Shown here: positions 52,309 to 64,000 of the stretch, one piece after another
How positions within the stretch are numbered: position 1 is the stretch's first letter
How the letters are laid out: the number at the start of each line of letters is the position of its first letter
NCBI RefSeq assembly: GCF_022539665.2
Contig: NC_081337.1
Coordinates: forward strand, 6,982,679 to 7,046,678
Direction: 5' to 3'
Origin: Daphnia carinata
Taxonomy: Eukaryota; Arthropoda; Branchiopoda; Diplostraca; Daphniidae
DNA length: 64,000 nt
Translations under genes and position numbers: made by a program
Notes under the pieces: model-generated
What the model was told of the DNA's origin: nothing
The model's database searches: none
What the model saw: the letters and a program-made list of their open reading frames with translations, nothing else

Positions 52309-52322
52309 CCCCCCCCCCCCCC
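52309..52322. repeat. Poly-C run
   Basis: Fourteen consecutive C bases, the mirror image of the G runs at 61236 and 63738. Sites of this kind are prone to sequencing and replication slippage. Confidence 0.85.
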
Positions 52323-54281
52323 TCCTCCAAAAAAAATAAAAGAAAGAAAGAAAGCTGCGATGAGAGAAGCAATAATAACAAACCCCTTTGTCTAACTTCA
52401 TCACGAACCGATGTCAATACATAACAAAATAAAAGGCGAAAATTTCGAACTCAATACCCCCTGATCTTGTAAAAGCCCAGCTTGTCGGCTGGCTGCTAAT
52501 ATTCTACATTGATTCTTATCAGGTTGGTGGATTTTCAAAATATCATTATCATCGTGCGATTGTATCCACCAACAACAGCTGCAGCAGCACAACTCGTGCC
52601 GTCTATGGACACGTCAGACCCCCAATTCCATCACACGTTTAACATTTTATCGTTCATCGGGAATCCATCGCGTCCGATAGCGATCGGGAAAAAGAGGAGA
52701 GCACTTAAAAAGGCGGCCTTCCATACACAACAGACACTTGTGGAGATTAGAACTCGATCAAAGACACGTGTCAATCTCGTGATGGCCTTTAGAAAAATGT
52801 CGATGGAATGTATTGATCATACAGACGTAAGGAATGCACCTACACACCTGGCCAGTTGTTTATACAAGTGCGGTTCCTTTTTACCGAGGAAGCCCGGCCA
52901 TCAGTTTGGTTGACGTCGGACACGTGATATTGACTTACTCCTTCCGACGAGCCGACTTCAAAGAACGGGCCTCCTCCTAAATAAGAAGTCAATATTACAA
53001 GAAAATGAAAGAGAATTTGGGAGGACAGTTGTGCATGTGTGGCAGGTTATCAATTGATTTTCAATACGCTGCCTCGTCGTCTGAAGATGGTTCGACTTCT
53101 ACTTGATTTACTCCTCGTTCTTGCAAAGGCCATCGAAGTCCTGAAAATAAAGGCCGTCATAGACAGAAGCGATTGAAACAAATGACTGCGAACATTTCAA
53201 AGCCCACTGAAAAAAAAGGCCAGCAAAAAGAGAATAAATGTGTGTCAGCTAAAAAAAACAAAACAAAAGGTAAGATCCTTCTGGGCACTTGTTTAATGGC
53301 TTTTCATTCTTTTCTATAGCTCTTTTCAAAAAGAAGGGCTTGTATGTATATATACACACACTGGCCCAGCAGCAAGCCTAAGGTATCAAAAGATGTGTGT
53401 AATACATTTAAAGGGGAGGCTGTTGGCACAAGGTAAATAGTTCAATTTCTCCGAACGTGAATAGGGCAAGAAAAAAAAAAGAAAAAAGAGAAGGAATTTA
53501 ACTGGCTGTTTAATGACGTGTTAGAACAGCGGGACGTATAGTCGAAGCTAATGATTGTTGCTCCCTTTTGTCTTCCCTCTTTTTTTTTTGTTGTGTTGGT
53601 TAGTCTGCACGTATTCATCGCTGTATAGCGTTAGATGTTTTCCACCGTTTTTACAACTGGGTACGATTTTTTTTGTTCTTTTCATTTTCTTTAAAAAGAA
53701 GAAGAAAAAAAAAATGAAAAGACAGAGAGGGGATTGCTACCTGTTGCTTAGACAAAGTCGACGCTACGACGTATACATCTACGATGGCTAACAAGACAAT
53801 AGCATTTGAAGAGTCATTACCGTTGATCACACGGCCTGTCACTAGGGCTAAAATAAATGAACCCAACGCCTTCTAATATTTCGAAGTTTTGGAAAAAATA
53901 AATAAATAGAAGACAAAAAATGTGAAAGAAAAGTAAATTAAAAGTAGAAAATAGTCTTGTCACACTGCCCTTCATTAATCAGCCACAAGCAGTTTCCTAA
54001 AATGACAATCATTTTTAACATGGAATCGATAGTACTTTCTACATTTTCATCCTACAGTTCCTTCTCGTTTATTCACAAAGTTGAAGGACAACAAGTTTTC
54101 CACGATACATACAAACAACGACGCAGATGCAGGTGCTGTTGGGGCTGCCATCCGACAAGTTGGACCGGAATGACAGCCGCTTTCCGGTTGGCGAGTTCTC
54201 ACCTTCTTGCAATCACCATACGTGTACATCGCTAGTTATAGACAACAGGTACACCCTATTAATTCCCATACAAAGAGGCTC

Positions 54282-54283
<2 letters not shown>

Positions 54284-54318
<35 letters not shown>
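54284..54318. repeat. (AC)n microsatellite
   Basis: An uninterrupted AC tract of 35 bases. Confidence 0.92.
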
Positions 54319-54320
<2 letters not shown>

Positions 54321-57300
54321 AAAGAGTCTTCCAGGCCTATGTATATGTCTCATGGTGATTGTGTTGTGTGTTTGAGCGACGTTCTTGCTTCTTCCGGATC
54401 ATCTCTCGATGACGAATGGACATTGCGTGTGACTAACCACATACTCACTCTCTCACAAACACACTTGAAGTAGGTAGATTTACATTTTCTCCTGGTGTTC
54501 CCGTTCACAGCGTAGTGTGTATAGCTGACGTGTCCGGCCATGTATGGATCATAACGAAGTGTATGCAAATATAACTCCCAGACTTTGACATCGGCAGTAG
54601 AAAACAAAATTCCCTTGATGTATAAAGACTAAAGACAATCCCAGCTGCCGTATATGTCGATTGAATCGCCAGCAAACAATTTGCTTATTGTGCGTACGTC
54701 TAAATTGATTTTTCTTCTTTTCATTTGATGATGCCGCACAAACAGAAAAACAAAGCAAAGTGAAGAAAAGCGAAAAGAGAAAACACTATTGGCTGATTTA
54801 TTACGTTGTCTTTTTTTGCTATACATGGAGATACCAATACAAAGCAGACGTCTGTGTAAAGAAACCCTCAGGAAAATAAATAAAGTAAAAGAATGGGCAC
54901 AACCAGAAAAAGGAAGACCAACTACCTTAAGAATAAAGCACAGCGTAGGCCTAAACGTCTGTATACACACATTTGTATATACGTAGAACTGTATGTATAA
55001 AGGCATTCAAGCAAAAGGCGTCTATAGTTTATGGAGACGATCGTTGATTATTACTCCAATCGATATAGGGACGGGGTGGTAAAGCCTTTGCGTTTTTTTT
55101 CTTATAGTTTTACACTATTTTATGACGCCGGAGCCTCTAAAAGCTGAAAGGTTTCTCCAATTTCTGTTTGGCAGTTTTTTTTTACACCGCGCGCGCGCGA
55201 TCTTTTTCTCTCTCTCTCCATTTCTTATATTTCTTATTTCATATTTTTTTTTTGTCGGCAGACTCGGTCACTCGGGGGTTATCAAATTTATTTATTTTTT
55301 TTTTTTAACCCCCCCGTTTTTTTTTTCCATATTCATTTGACGCGGTGGTTCCTCTCTGATTTCTACCGACCACAAACGTCTACAATGTTGGAGCTATCGG
55401 GTCTGTGTGTTTTTTGTTTCAGCCTCTCTTGAGATTGTTCTTTTCTTTTATGTTCGTGTGCTTTAATGAGATTGCCCCTCTTCCTCTTCTCTGTGTGTGT
55501 TAGTTTTCAAGTATTTTTTTCTTTTGGGTAGAGAGCCACAAACTTTATTCTCGTGCGTGATGCGCTTTTGTGTTTTTTTCTCTTCGAGTTTAAAAGAGAA
55601 AGAAAAGAGGCGGCGACGGCGGTATAGTCTGCCGGGTCAATATTGCTTATACTTGCTGACCGTGTGTAGCCACAGCATCCAAAATGGCTAGAGCGTTGTG
55701 TGAGTTTCTAAATTTATGTATAGGCAGTATCTATTGTCTTTTATGTTTATCTGTTTGAATTGGACTCTGACCGCATCTTCTTCGTATACCATCGTCGAGC
55801 AAAGCACGGACCGTTCAACTGACATAACCAAAGAAGAAAAAAAAAAAACATAAAAATAAAACAGTCAAGAAAGTAAAACAAAACGCCTTTAGTTATTTGA
55901 CTATATGAGTGGGTTGTTTGAGAAGAAAAGAAAAAATAATTTCGTGCCAGAGACGACCATGCTGCGTTTGCTTTTCTTCTCTTCTTAAATACGATGTTAA
56001 CACGCAGACTTTACACATAGGATTCCTTTTTTTTTTTTGTTCTTTCATCGCTTTAATTTTCCTTTGGATGGTAGCTGAAAGTGTCGAAACAGACGCGAGG
56101 AATACATGCACAACTCACCATGTGATTGCATGCCACATTGTCGTTATCAAGGCAAATATAATCAGATGAGTTTGGACCTACAACGTAACATACATTTAGA
56201 CACAAAAGAGTAGCTACTGTTCGCCAATAATGGTATTGAGCCCACAGGGCTCAACAGCTATATCCAATAATATAGCTCACTGTTTAATTCCCCTCTACAC
56301 ACATACACACACAGACACACACACAAAAAAAAGAACATTCTGTATATACACACAAAAGCCGGCAATGTGTTCGTGTTTCAGTGGTTATCTATTTTTTTTT
56401 CTTTCTTTTCTGAAATGTTTATTTGTGTGTCTGTGAAGACCGCGAGCGCTCACGCAACACCGTTCATTACACATTTTTTTTTCTTTTTTTCTTTTTTTTT
56501 TCCCGATCGAAATGAGAATGGAAAGGGTAAAAAAAAAAAAAAAAAGAAACAAGTGAGAAAATTGTTCTGGCCAGACGTCGTATTTGGGAAACAAAAAAAT
56601 TCGGGAGCTGGCTTTTCAATATGTATGTATATCAGCCAAAGCAACGGTGTTTGGGCGCAGCCGGCGTTTTCTTTTGATTCTTCGTGTCTACCTATACGTG
56701 TGTATACAACACGGGGTGATTCACTGCTCAAATGCTCGTCTTGTCCCGCGCGCAAAGAGCAGCTAATTTAGCCGCGGGACTCACTCATCTCGTTTCCTCT
56801 CCATCCAGTCCATTTTGACGAAGCCGCCAACTGCTCGAACCTAATCAAAAAGGTTTGAACCAATTTCAAAATACATGAATAAAACATGTACGATCTGCGA
56901 TGCAATCTTGTACATGTATACAGTCTTATTTTTTCATCCAGTCACACTTGTCTCCATCCGGATGGATTTGTTTAAAAAAAAAAGCCGACAAAAGACGCAT
57001 CAATCTAAAGCTCAATGTTTTGTTTTTTGTTCTTTTCTAGTTAGATCTATTACCACTGGATTCATAACAAAAATTGAAATGAACACATCACCGAAATGTA
57101 CATCAAACCAACTTGTTTTCGTTTCTTTGACAGCCCATCACTGTGCGCATTTCCGCTTTTATTTCATATTCTTATTTCCTCTTTTCTAAGTAATTTTTTG
57201 TTTTTTTACTTGTGCTCGTTCTTATGTGTTTCTTCACACTTATTCAAAAAGGAGGGCGGAGAGGGGGGAGCTTTTGCGGTAAATAAATTAGACGGCGGCT

Positions 57301-58807
57301 CTCGCAACGGTGGCTACGTGTACACCATTTACACGTATGTAGGCCGACAAACATCCGGCATCCGTCGTCACTTTTGCCCTTCTGTTTTTTTTTTCTTAGA
57401 CCTCCGTATCTTTTTCTTTTTTCCATTAGCAATAATACAGTAGCAATTTGTATAGGGACGCACATAGTCAGTTGCTAATGGCTTTAAGACATTGTCTCTT
57501 CATCCACGGTTATTTGTTGTGTCTTTTCCAAACTTGTCAAAGTGTGTAATTTATAATTTTACACGCAGAAGCAATTGAAATGTATCGTGTCCGTCGTTTT
57601 TGTTTCTCTTAACGTTCGGTTAAACTTTCTTTTCTTATTTTTATCCGAAGAGAACATGCGCGAAATTGTTTGATTTGTAACCAAGTTTGAAACGTCACGA
57701 GATTGAGGTCAATCATAAACTTGCTCTACATTTCGCATGCAAAACAAAAAAAATCTTTACCTAAAAAGGCCGGCTAGAATTGAAGACTCTTTGGTTATAG
57801 AGTTACGTCTGACAGCACGTTACATCCTTTTTACGAAGGCGGGATATTTCAAAAAGAAAAGAAAAAAAAAACAATCGAGGGGAAGGCTAAATAGATGTAG
57901 GAGGAACCGTAAGGATGTAACGAGAATGAAAAATTCTCTTGTTGCGCACATCCAAAGGGCCTTTTTTTTTTTTTTATCTGTTATACGTCACAACTCAAAT
58001 ATTTGATGGAGGGCGCCCGTTTGTCCCGGAGCTGTGCGCTGTTTGAGTGTGGGCCCAGGGTGTATAAATGATGCCGACTCAAATGAAAGGGAGAAGAGCA
58101 ATCGACTTAGGGTTTCTTACGCCAATAACACCAGCACAAACACACACACATATATATAAATGCATCTGGGCAGAAACAAAAAAAAAAAAAAAAAGGTAAA
58201 GAAAAGAAAAGAATCGCTTCTGGGTCTATATCTATTACAAGGCGGTCGGTAATTTATTTATTTTTTTTTTTCTTCCATGTTTTTCTTTTTTCTATCTCGG
58301 TTAGGGTAATTTCATTTCCCCCCTGTTTTCTTTTACCCAGTCACTTGTCAGCAAAAAAAAAAATACACCCCTTATAGGTGCATAAATACGATTGCCGTAA
58401 CATGATGTTGCCGCTCCGTTGCAGCACCAATTGGCCAGTTTTTCTTGCCTTTTTCCTGGTTCCTATTGTAGCCGGTGATTACTTGAACACACATAAGAAC
58501 AGACAATGTATTGTTTTCTTTCCCTCTTTTAAATTTTTTTTATTTATTTATTTTTCTTTTGTTGGCTTTACTGTTGGAGGGGGTTGTCTGGCTGTTACAT
58601 TTGGCTCTTTTTCGCCGAGTCATCGGCAAAAACTGTCGGGTTTATTTCCACATTGTTTGAGAGGGGATGAAACGGGCCAGCATTATTTGTGGGTTGATGC
58701 GCGGCGCTCCTGTATGTCGACCCTGCAAAGCGGCCTCGATGGCTCGTCCCCTGTAATCGTTCTATATTACAATGCTCGACGTGCCGATATAGTGTCGATT
58801 TTTCGTC

Positions 58808-58836
58808 ACCATCATCATCGTCATCATCATCATCAC
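58808..58836. repeat. (ATC)n trinucleotide repeat
   Basis: An imperfect ATC tract with one ATCGTC variant. In the plus frame it would encode polyhistidine at the end of an unassigned open frame. Confidence 0.8.
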
Positions 58837-61235
58837 TATTAGTGGGCGGGTGTATATAGCCAAGTAGGAGGAGAGAAAAGGTCGGTGAAGTTGAAAGAGA
58901 AGTTTAGCCGAAACGATGCACTAGTAGGACTTTTTTTTGTAAGTCGGCTTGCGCTCACACACGCACTCGCATGCACGCCACCAAACATGAAAAATAATTT
59001 TTCTTCTTCGGTCGTGACATTTTTTTTTTTTTTAAATCGCGGTCTCTTTCGCTTATCTCAGCGGTCTCTCTCCGAACTCGAAAAACGGTGTTATTACAAG
59101 CAGGTGATGATACGTAAAAAAAGAAAAGAAAAATCTGATGGTGTTCCGTTAATACCTGCCATCTCTTAAACACAGAAAAAAAAAAATGTCCTCACAAAAT
59201 AAACAAAATCAAATAGAAAAAAAAAAAAAAAAAAACAAAGATAAGAAAAGGACACATCAAATAAAAACTGGAACTTGTTTTCTGTTGTGCCAATACCGCC
59301 GTTGACCGAACATTTGACCATATGGTCGGTGAATTTTTTTTTTACGACGTCTGATTGGACGCGCTTTCTATATCTCCTTGGCCTTCCCTCAAAACGAAAT
59401 GGACCCTTCCCTCTTCTGCTCAATTTGCCTATTTTTTTTTTTTTACAAATGTGTTTTGTTTTTTTTTTTGCTTTCTTCTTTGACAGGCAAGAAGAGAGTT
59501 CAGACCGTGTGCCAAATAGAAGGCAGGCTTGTTGATGTCAATAGCCAGTTATTATCACCCAGCGAGTCGGTGCCAAGCGCGGACATCGATAAAGGTCAGC
59601 AATTTGCCAGCGCCTGGGCCTTATTTAGGAAAAATAAACAGCTCCATTTTTTCTTTCTTGTTTTTTTTTTGTTTTTTTTTTCATGGCGGTTTCTGTCGTT
59701 TGACAATTGAAGAGGGGCAAAGGAAAAAAACAAAACAAAAAGGTATATAGAAGGTAAAAGGAGGGAGGAAATGCCGACCTTTTTTCTTACTGGGGCAAGG
59801 ATACCAAGTCTTTTCGAGTGGAACCAATGGAATCGCACCGAAAAAACAAGACGAATAAATAAAATTGAAGTTACCGACAATTGCACAGGCGAGCGGCATC
59901 GATGTTTCTCTCAATCGAAAGGCCACGAAAGTCGAAACCTTTCAACCTGTACAGCCTATAGACGTGTTTGGCTGTGTGCTATCGAGCGACTTGGATTCAT
60001 AGACGGCCGACAGTTTTGAAAAAAAAAAAAAAAAAAGGCCAAACGAGAAAGAAAAAACAACAGTCAAGGATAACAAAACAATCGACGAGACCATTACGGT
60101 GGGTATAATGACAGAACTCGTCGTCCGACACGTCTATTTAAAAAGGGGGATAAAAAAAAAAAAAAAACGCCCATCGGTGACCTTTTTCAACTTTGTTTTG
60201 ATTGTTTCATTTTTTGCTTTTTCTACGTGTCTTTTGGAGGTTGTAACTCGTCCAGACAGGCTTTAGTTTGTGTAGCCGTAGATCGACGTGGAATAAATGG
60301 CAAATCTTTGATGGCTTTATTCGCCCGAACATCGAGAAATGTTGCAGATGGAATTGGTAATAAAGGGCGGGAGGGGTTTCGATTAGAGAGTTTCGTCCCA
60401 TAACGATTGACAGCTCGAATTGAAAAAGACGACCGCAGGAAAGACCATCTATCGCCATAAGTGCTCGATATTTCAATTTTCTCCAAATATGGCCAAAAAA
60501 TCATTTTGCTTTAGGGTTGATATCGCCTTCAGGTGAAAAGTGGCACAAAATGAAACGGAATCGTTTTCTTTCTTTCCCTTCCTGTTTCTCTGTTTCGTCT
60601 ATTCCGCCTTTGTTTCTTTTGTGTCTGCCTATTTCCCTTCTTTTTATTCACCTTTCATTATGCGCAGCCTTAGCTTACATATCCTTCGCCATATTATCTT
60701 TTTGTTTTTTGTTTTTTTACATTTTTCTCTTGTTTTTCTTCTTTCATTTCGGTTCACTGCGCGTAAGACGGGTAGCAGGGCAGCACATCCGGGGTGATCC
60801 ACTCACCCAAATAAGGAGCCCTCCTTTTTTTTTTCTTTAATACGTCTCTTATAAAACACTCCCATGTAGAGTGGAGAGACCCACCTCTTCGCATCGTGCT
60901 CGCAGTGCTGTAATAATTACAAACATTACCTGTAAGCTTTAGCACCGTGTTCTTCTCTCTTAAAAAGTCGAGGCATTCGATAATGAACTGCTCGTCTTAT
61001 AATAACAACACACGAAAATTGGGGAGAAGGAGAGAGAACAAGAAAAAAAAAAAAGACAATCATTGTATTGCATAAGAATTTCAAACGATAAATCGTCGAC
61101 TAACTTTGTTGGGCAAATGCGTGGCCAGCAGCAGGGGCAAAATAATAATAAAAAATAGAACTCGATGAAGTAACACCATTACAACACGACAGGCTGTCTT
61201 AAAAATTCCTTCGTTGAATATTTTCGTGAGATGGA

Positions 61236-61250
61236 GGGGGGGGGGGGGGG
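61236..61250. repeat. Poly-G run (15 bases)
   Basis: Fifteen consecutive G bases following ATGGA. Potential triplex or quadruplex former; assembly length should be treated with caution. Confidence 0.85.
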
Positions 61251-61793
61251 AGAAAGAAAAATTAAAACGACCGGTAGTCGAAGCAGGTGTGATTATGTCT
61301 ATCGCAGCAGCCCGTTTAGAAATGCACGTTTTTGAAATCCTATTTTTAGAGACTCTAGTGTCTTGTGAACGCTCTTTTCTTTTAATACTCGAGATTCTTC
61401 CGCGAACAGCACATCGATGGGGTGCTGCACCTGAATGACGCGATATGCATCTATAATAACATTACACAAGTTGAGACAAAGTTTGACCTCTGCAGCTCGA
61501 TTGCTCCTGCTGGTCCTGTATGTAATGGCCTGATAAATATAAAAAAAAAAAAACTTGTCCAACAGTTGGGGGAAGAAAAACACACGGAGCTTTTTTTTTT
61601 TTTTTAAATAAAAAAGGTGAAGAAGAATTAAGCCCTCCCTCTGGCGCTGTTGGTCCGAACGATAGCGCCCGACCAGCTCACAGCAGCTACCTATCTATCC
61701 CGGTGGGTCATAAAAACATATTTATATTTATAAGTGAGGAGGGTCGCGCTCTGCTCCTTCTCTTCGGGGGCCTTCTTTTAATCACGAACACCT

Positions 61794-61811
61794 GCACACA
61801 CACACACACAC
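61794..61811. repeat. (CA)n microsatellite
   Basis: A short CA tract of about 18 bases. Confidence 0.8.
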
Positions 61812-63642
61812 GTATCTTATACCTATGTAACGTTTCGTTTTCAAAATAGCGCAGGAGCTGTAGAGAAAAATCAGGGCTAACTCAAACTCGATAGCAGCTC
61901 ACATCCAAGGCCTATGCACGATATATTTCAACAGCGAATAATAATGCTTGCAGCTATTTGATATATTTATATATATGTATATACATAAATACGCCCTTTT
62001 TTTTTCTTTCACGCTTTGCATTATAGAATTTCAAAGGAAAAAAAAAATTACATAATAATGAATTTTTCTTTTTTCGTTTCATTTATTTTAATCACGTGAT
62101 GATGGGATTTGGGCTCCTGTTTTTTGGTAGGGAGGGCTCTCCCACGACCTGCGTGTTACAGACCCTATCAAAACAGTCGCATTGTTTTAGTTATTCAACA
62201 CTGATTTCCTTTATATTTTAATTGAGTGAATTTCAATTGGAAATCTGAAAACGCACAGACGAAAAGTTCGATTATTACATGTGGTTGTTGAGGTTGAACA
62301 GAGCTGCGGGCTCTGAAGCGAACGTCAAGATGAAACAAACAGGTGAATTCGTCGACCTAGCGTAATTTCTTTTCATTTTTGGCTCTTGAGCAATAGCAAT
62401 AATAATGAAGGCAAACACGAAAAAGAGACCTTCCATACACGATCTACATATTTTGCCTACCTGTGCCTATGGCCGACACGTATAGAACCAAAAAACAAGT
62501 TGAAAAGAGGAGTGAAGTAGGGCTGGAAAGGACCCCGCTGGAAAATGAAAGCCCATCAGACTCAAGAGGTGAAAAGCAAAAAGATTAGAATTAAAATATA
62601 TCAAAGAGAAAGAGAAGGCGAGACCCACCACGACGGGACGATTGCTGGTACACGTCGAGAGACAGCTCAACACGTTCAGAGCTAAAGAAATGTGTATACA
62701 GCATTCGCTTTTCTTCTTCTTCTGGCGTGTCGGACTATGCTAATGACAGAGCTAGAGCTGCCGGAAAAAAAAAAAAGAAATGCTCAGTGAAGAACAAATG
62801 CCAGAATCCTCCCTTTTTTTTCATATTTTCTTTAACTCCCATCTCTCACCCCCACTGGAACCTTTCTCTTCAACTAAGACACGTTTTTAACTTTACCGGC
62901 AGCAGTGCATTCACACCTTCAAACAATGGCTCCAAACATCAATTGGTATCTGCATATTAGATACAAAAAAACAAAACAAAAAAAAACAACCTACCCCCTC
63001 ATCTTTAAAGAAAAATTAGAAATAAATTGTAAAAAGAAAAAGAGAAAACTGATCTACGCGTGACACATCTTCCCCTCGAAATTCTCCATTAATCCTCTGT
63101 CGTTTACGTAACACAAAAAAAAAGTAAAAATCACGACACCGCGATAAATGTCAAACGTGTTGCACATCACGTAATACTTTGAAGAGGTAGGAGCAGAAAC
63201 GAAGTGAGCAAAGTGGTTCAAAAGACGAGAATGTGGCACAAGTTGGTAGCCACCTTTTTCTTTTTCATTCGTGATTTGAATGACGGGATCTTGTTGCTTT
63301 TGCGTGCCGCGAAAGCAAAAAAAATAAAATAATAAAATACGAAAATAAGGGAACACAAAACAAAAGGAAGATTTGAAAAGAAAAGAAAAGTGTCGGAGAA
63401 AACGTGCGGGACGTCAGGCAATCAACGGAAGAGATAGCGAACAGGTGAAACGGCGCTGTTGCCAATCAAATAAGGTGTGCCAAAATGCCACATTGTTGTT
63501 TTGTCTTTTCATTTCTTTTCTTTCTTCTTCTTTTTTTTTTCATTTTACCTTTTTTCTTTTGGGTTTTTTTTTTGGTGTGTGCGTGTGCACCTCTTTCCTC
63601 TCGGGCATTCCAGTATCCACCTAATTAAATCGCGGCATTTGC

Positions 63643-63661
63643 TCACACACACACACACACA
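63643..63661. repeat. (CA)n microsatellite
   Basis: A short CA tract of about 19 bases. Confidence 0.8.
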
Positions 63662-63737
63662 GGACGCGTTATAAGGAAAACGACCACAAGAGAGAGAGGA
63701 AGAAAAAAAAAGAAGAAAAATGAAAATACGAAGAGAT

Positions 63738-63757
63738 GGGGGGGGGGGGGGGGGGGG
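63738..63757. repeat. Poly-G run (20 bases)
   Basis: Twenty consecutive G bases, the longest G run in the window, flanked by A-rich sequence. Confidence 0.88.
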
Positions 63758-64000
63758 AGAGAATTTCGAAAAAAAAAAAGTTTCATTTTCTTGTTGTTTC
63801 TTTATTTTTCTACCTTCTTTTTTTTTTCTACCTTTGTTCGTTTTCCGATTCTCGGGAGTGGAGAGGATCTAATAGCACTTCTGAATCCCCCCTGGTCGAT
63901 AAAGGGCCAACCGAAATAACAATAGACAGTGGGAAGGGTAAGAAAAACAGAAAGATGAAAGTAGAAAGAAAAAAAAAAAAAAGACGCAGTGTTCATTAAA

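Larger units (their letters stand above)
51771..58377. other. Homopolymer-rich region with isolated exon-like fragments
   Basis: No complete gene. The most exon-like piece is at 53061-53140 on the minus strand (see findings). A 134-codon plus-strand frame at 52509-52913 is not low-complexity but matches no family I know. The rest is poly-A/T and CA repeats. Confidence 0.4.
58850..64000. other. Homopolymer-rich end of the window without a supported gene
   Basis: Contains long poly-T and poly-A runs, CA repeats and two long G runs. Frames over 80 codons here are Phe- or Lys-rich artefacts. One short exon-like stretch lies near the right edge (63840-63945; see findings). Confidence 0.45.

Noticed and set aside
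57788-57798. TCTTTGGTTAT, identical to the first 11 bases of miR-9
   Set aside because: The rest of the mature sequence does not match and there is no complementary arm nearby to form a precursor hairpin.

Overview
This looks like nuclear DNA from an arthropod, most likely a branchiopod crustacean such as Daphnia. The evidence is a complete gene for a true Trk (neurotrophin-type) receptor tyrosine kinase, a class that I recall is absent from Drosophila but was reported from Daphnia; very short introns (most of the Trk introns are 70-160 bp); spliced genes lying in AT-rich spacer DNA; and frequent poly-A/poly-T runs. No bacterial gene, complete transposon, tRNA, rRNA or CRISPR array is visible. 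I cannot name the species.

Layout. Positions 1-4476 are non-coding and act as 5' flank. A plus-strand gene in four coding exons (4477-11766) encodes a 923-residue secreted-end/membrane receptor: signal peptide, LRRNT cap, about ten leucine-rich repeats, LRRCT cap, a long extracellular stem, one membrane span and a 61-residue tail ending in a PDZ-type motif. After 4.7 kb without a convincing gene comes the minus-strand Trk gene (16452-20930, 16 coding exons, 894 residues). It runs towards the first gene, so the two LRR receptor genes are convergent. About 4 kb upstream of the Trk start, at 24887-25143 on the same strand, lies a second exon encoding a different signal peptide plus LRRNT, with exactly the splice phase needed to join Trk exon 2. 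It looks like an alternative first exon, or the remnant of a duplicated Trk gene.

From 25.2 to 64 kb I find no complete gene. The region holds a nested degenerate repeat with a palindrome (28.6-29.5 kb), a short minus-strand exon carrying a clear half ankyrin repeat (35.6-35.8 kb), a GC/CpG-rich segment near 51.3-51.8 kb, many microsatellites and homopolymers, and several isolated exon-like fragments that I could not assign. The stretch from about 33 kb onwards is much richer in homopolymers than 13-33 kb and could be intron or long untranslated sequence of a gene whose other exons lie outside the window.

The two firm genes are both single-pass LRR receptors, one with an intracellular kinase and one with a short scaffold-binding tail. 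A nervous-system or cell-adhesion role is typical of these families. A functional link between the two is not shown by the sequence.
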